This document shows, in pieces, positions 8,489 to 8,495 of a DNA stretch of 8,495 bases. Made by a program: the position numbers and the translations under genes. Source of the stretch: an uncultured Collinsella sp. (GTDB lineage Bacteria; Actinomycetota; Coriobacteriia; Coriobacteriales; Coriobacteriaceae); the NCBI GenBank assembly GCA_902494815.1, contig CABUVB010000066.1, positions 1-8,495 on the forward strand, read 5' to 3'. Each line of letters begins with the position of its first letter. Position 1 is the stretch's first letter. A model generated the notes under the pieces. It was not told the DNA's origin, made no database searches, and saw nothing but the letters and a program-made list of their open reading frames with translations.

Positions 8489-8495
8489 ACTCACG

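Overview
The window looks like chromosomal DNA from a GC-rich, Gram-positive member of the Coriobacteriia, most likely Collinsella or a close relative. This rests on the GC-rich codon choice, strong AGGAG-type ribosome binding sites, a class B sortase, a CmpB-family membrane protein and a diverged MoaE-like protein. It is inferred from protein character, not from a database match. Most of the window is housekeeping: every complete gene is on the minus strand, and one partial gene enters on the plus strand.

Layout, left to right. (1) Positions 2-817, plus strand: the C-terminal part of a multi-pass CmpB-family membrane protein ('putative ABC transporter permease'). A hairpin terminator at 850-890 separates it from convergent genes. 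(2) Positions 924-2875, minus strand: a probable three-gene unit transcribed as purE, then a class B sortase, then a MoaE-like protein, with gaps of about 35 nt and a good ribosome binding site before each gene. (3) Positions 2876-3317: a 442-nt gene-free stretch packed with three strong inverted repeats. (4) Positions 3318-8073, minus strand: carA and carB, separated by 1 nt, encoding both subunits of carbamoyl-phosphate synthase, which feeds pyrimidine and arginine synthesis. (5) Positions 8074-8281: the carAB leader and the terminator of the next upstream gene. (6) Positions 8282-8488 or beyond, minus strand: a small charged protein of unknown function.

Two non-coding observations stand out. 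First, the gene-free stretch holds two long hairpins, 2971-3058 and 3217-3306, in opposite orientations. They share a 31-32 nt central core but have unrelated, perfectly self-complementary arms. A 4-bp stem inside the core shows a compensatory base-pair change. This looks like a structured repeat family whose pairing is kept while its arm sequence changes, and I do not recognise it. Second, the carA leader at 8080-8110 folds into a stem-loop with a CUGUGA hexaloop, a 5'-side AAG bulge and a lower stem that includes the carA ribosome binding site. This is the layout of a PyrR-binding loop and suggests pyrimidine-responsive translational repression of carAB.

I saw no tRNA or rRNA gene, CRISPR array, insertion sequence or phage gene.
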